From: Verrucomicrobiota bacterium
GTDB taxonomy: Bacteria; Verrucomicrobiota; Verrucomicrobiia; Chthoniobacterales; UBA10450
DNA length: 7,317 nucleotides
NCBI GenBank assembly: GCA_003218785.1
Contig: QHOM01000085.1
Span: 1 to 7,317, forward strand
Direction: 5' to 3'
The position numbers and the translations under genes were made by a program. Numbering within the stretch: the first letter of the stretch is position 1; every line of letters begins with the position of its first letter. Positions 7,103 through 7,317 of the stretch are shown piece by piece. A model generated the notes under the pieces. That model was not told the DNA's origin. It saw only the letters and a list, made by a program, of their open reading frames with translations, and ran no database searches.

Positions 7103-7108
7103 AATAAT
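7103..7108 (+). promoter_or_regulatory. Candidate -10 box for the small exported-protein gene
   Basis: AATAAT matches 5 of 6 of the -10 consensus and lies 17 bases before the ATG at 7126. A TTTACC at 7082-7087 could serve as the -35 box, but the 15-base spacer is short. The leader would be only about 10 bases. The 150-base gap (6976-7125) separates two divergent genes, so promoters in both directions are expected. Confidence 0.22.
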
Positions 7109-7125
7109 CGGAAACCCCATTTACT

Positions 7126-7317
7126 ATGAATAATTCAAAACTTATACTTTTCTTGAGTTGCCTTGCTGCGCTAACACTAACTGCGTCAGTAGTCACAGCT
7201 GCTCCGCGCGGTAGCGGCGGCCACAATTTCGGTTCGATGCCTGCGCGAGGCGGGCAGACGTTCACTCGCGGCGGAATGGGCACATTCAACAATCATAACA
7301 ATCGCTTCCACCGTTTT
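7126..7317 (+). CDS. Small exported Gly/Asn/His-rich protein, 3' end cut off by window
   Basis: An open frame of 64 codons starts at ATG 7126 and runs to the window edge without a stop. The N-terminus is a clear signal peptide: MNNSK, then a hydrophobic core LILFLSCLAALTLTASVV, ending TAA before PRGS, with likely cleavage after residue 26. The mature part so far is low complexity, rich in Gly, Asn, His, Phe and Arg (GGHNFGSM, RGGQTFTRGGMG, NNHNNRFHRF). It has no recognisable domain. Histidine clusters could bind metal, but that is only a composition-based thought. It is transcribed divergently from the gene at 5683-6975. No strong Shine-Dalgarno sequence is seen. I rate it as real because of the signal peptide and the uninterrupted frame. 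Confidence 0.65.
   Translation, partial: MNNSKLILFLSCLAALTLTASVVTAAPRGSGGHNFGSMPARGGQTFTRGGMGTFNNHNNRFHRF

Overview
The window looks like chromosomal DNA of a soil-type Verrucomicrobium. The best marker is the small gene at 5128-5562, which reads as a member of the Minf_1886 family (TIGR04138), known to me as restricted to Verrucomicrobia and Planctomycetes. Proline/threonine linkers of the PSPTPT type and weak Shine-Dalgarno sequences fit that assignment but do not prove it. A Chthoniobacterales-like source is a guess. I see no tRNA, rRNA, CRISPR array, insertion sequence or phage gene.

Layout. Left edge (2-859, plus strand): the 3' part of an MCE/MlaD-type lipid-transport subunit whose start lies outside the window. 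Facing it tail to tail (872-1908, minus) is a bacterial DNA topoisomerase IB gene. It is broken by an internal deletion that also changes frame. All five catalytic positions can still be read in the DNA, but no single reading frame covers the protein.

Upstream of that, on the same strand, is a compact operon transcribed right to left: the Minf_1886-family gene (5128-5562), a two-domain periplasmic M16 zinc peptidase (2489-5131) and a DUF1844 gene (2051-2485). The first two overlap by an ATGA and the last two are 3 bases apart, so the three are probably translated together. A further minus-strand gene (5683-6975) encodes a secreted protein. It keeps the Trp-Leu-Leu-Glu-Gly part of a peptidase-MA/gluzincin fold but has no HExxH, so it looks like a non-catalytic relative.

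Right edge (7126-7317, plus): the 5' part of a divergent gene for a small secreted Gly/Asn/His-rich protein that runs off the window.

The common theme is the cell envelope: lipid transport, a periplasmic peptidase, a secreted pseudo-peptidase and a small exported protein. I found no convincing new defence or mobile system. The points most worth a second look are the broken topoisomerase, the uncharacterised Minf_1886-M16-DUF1844 operon, the degenerate peptidase and the MCE domain interrupted by a proline-rich insert.
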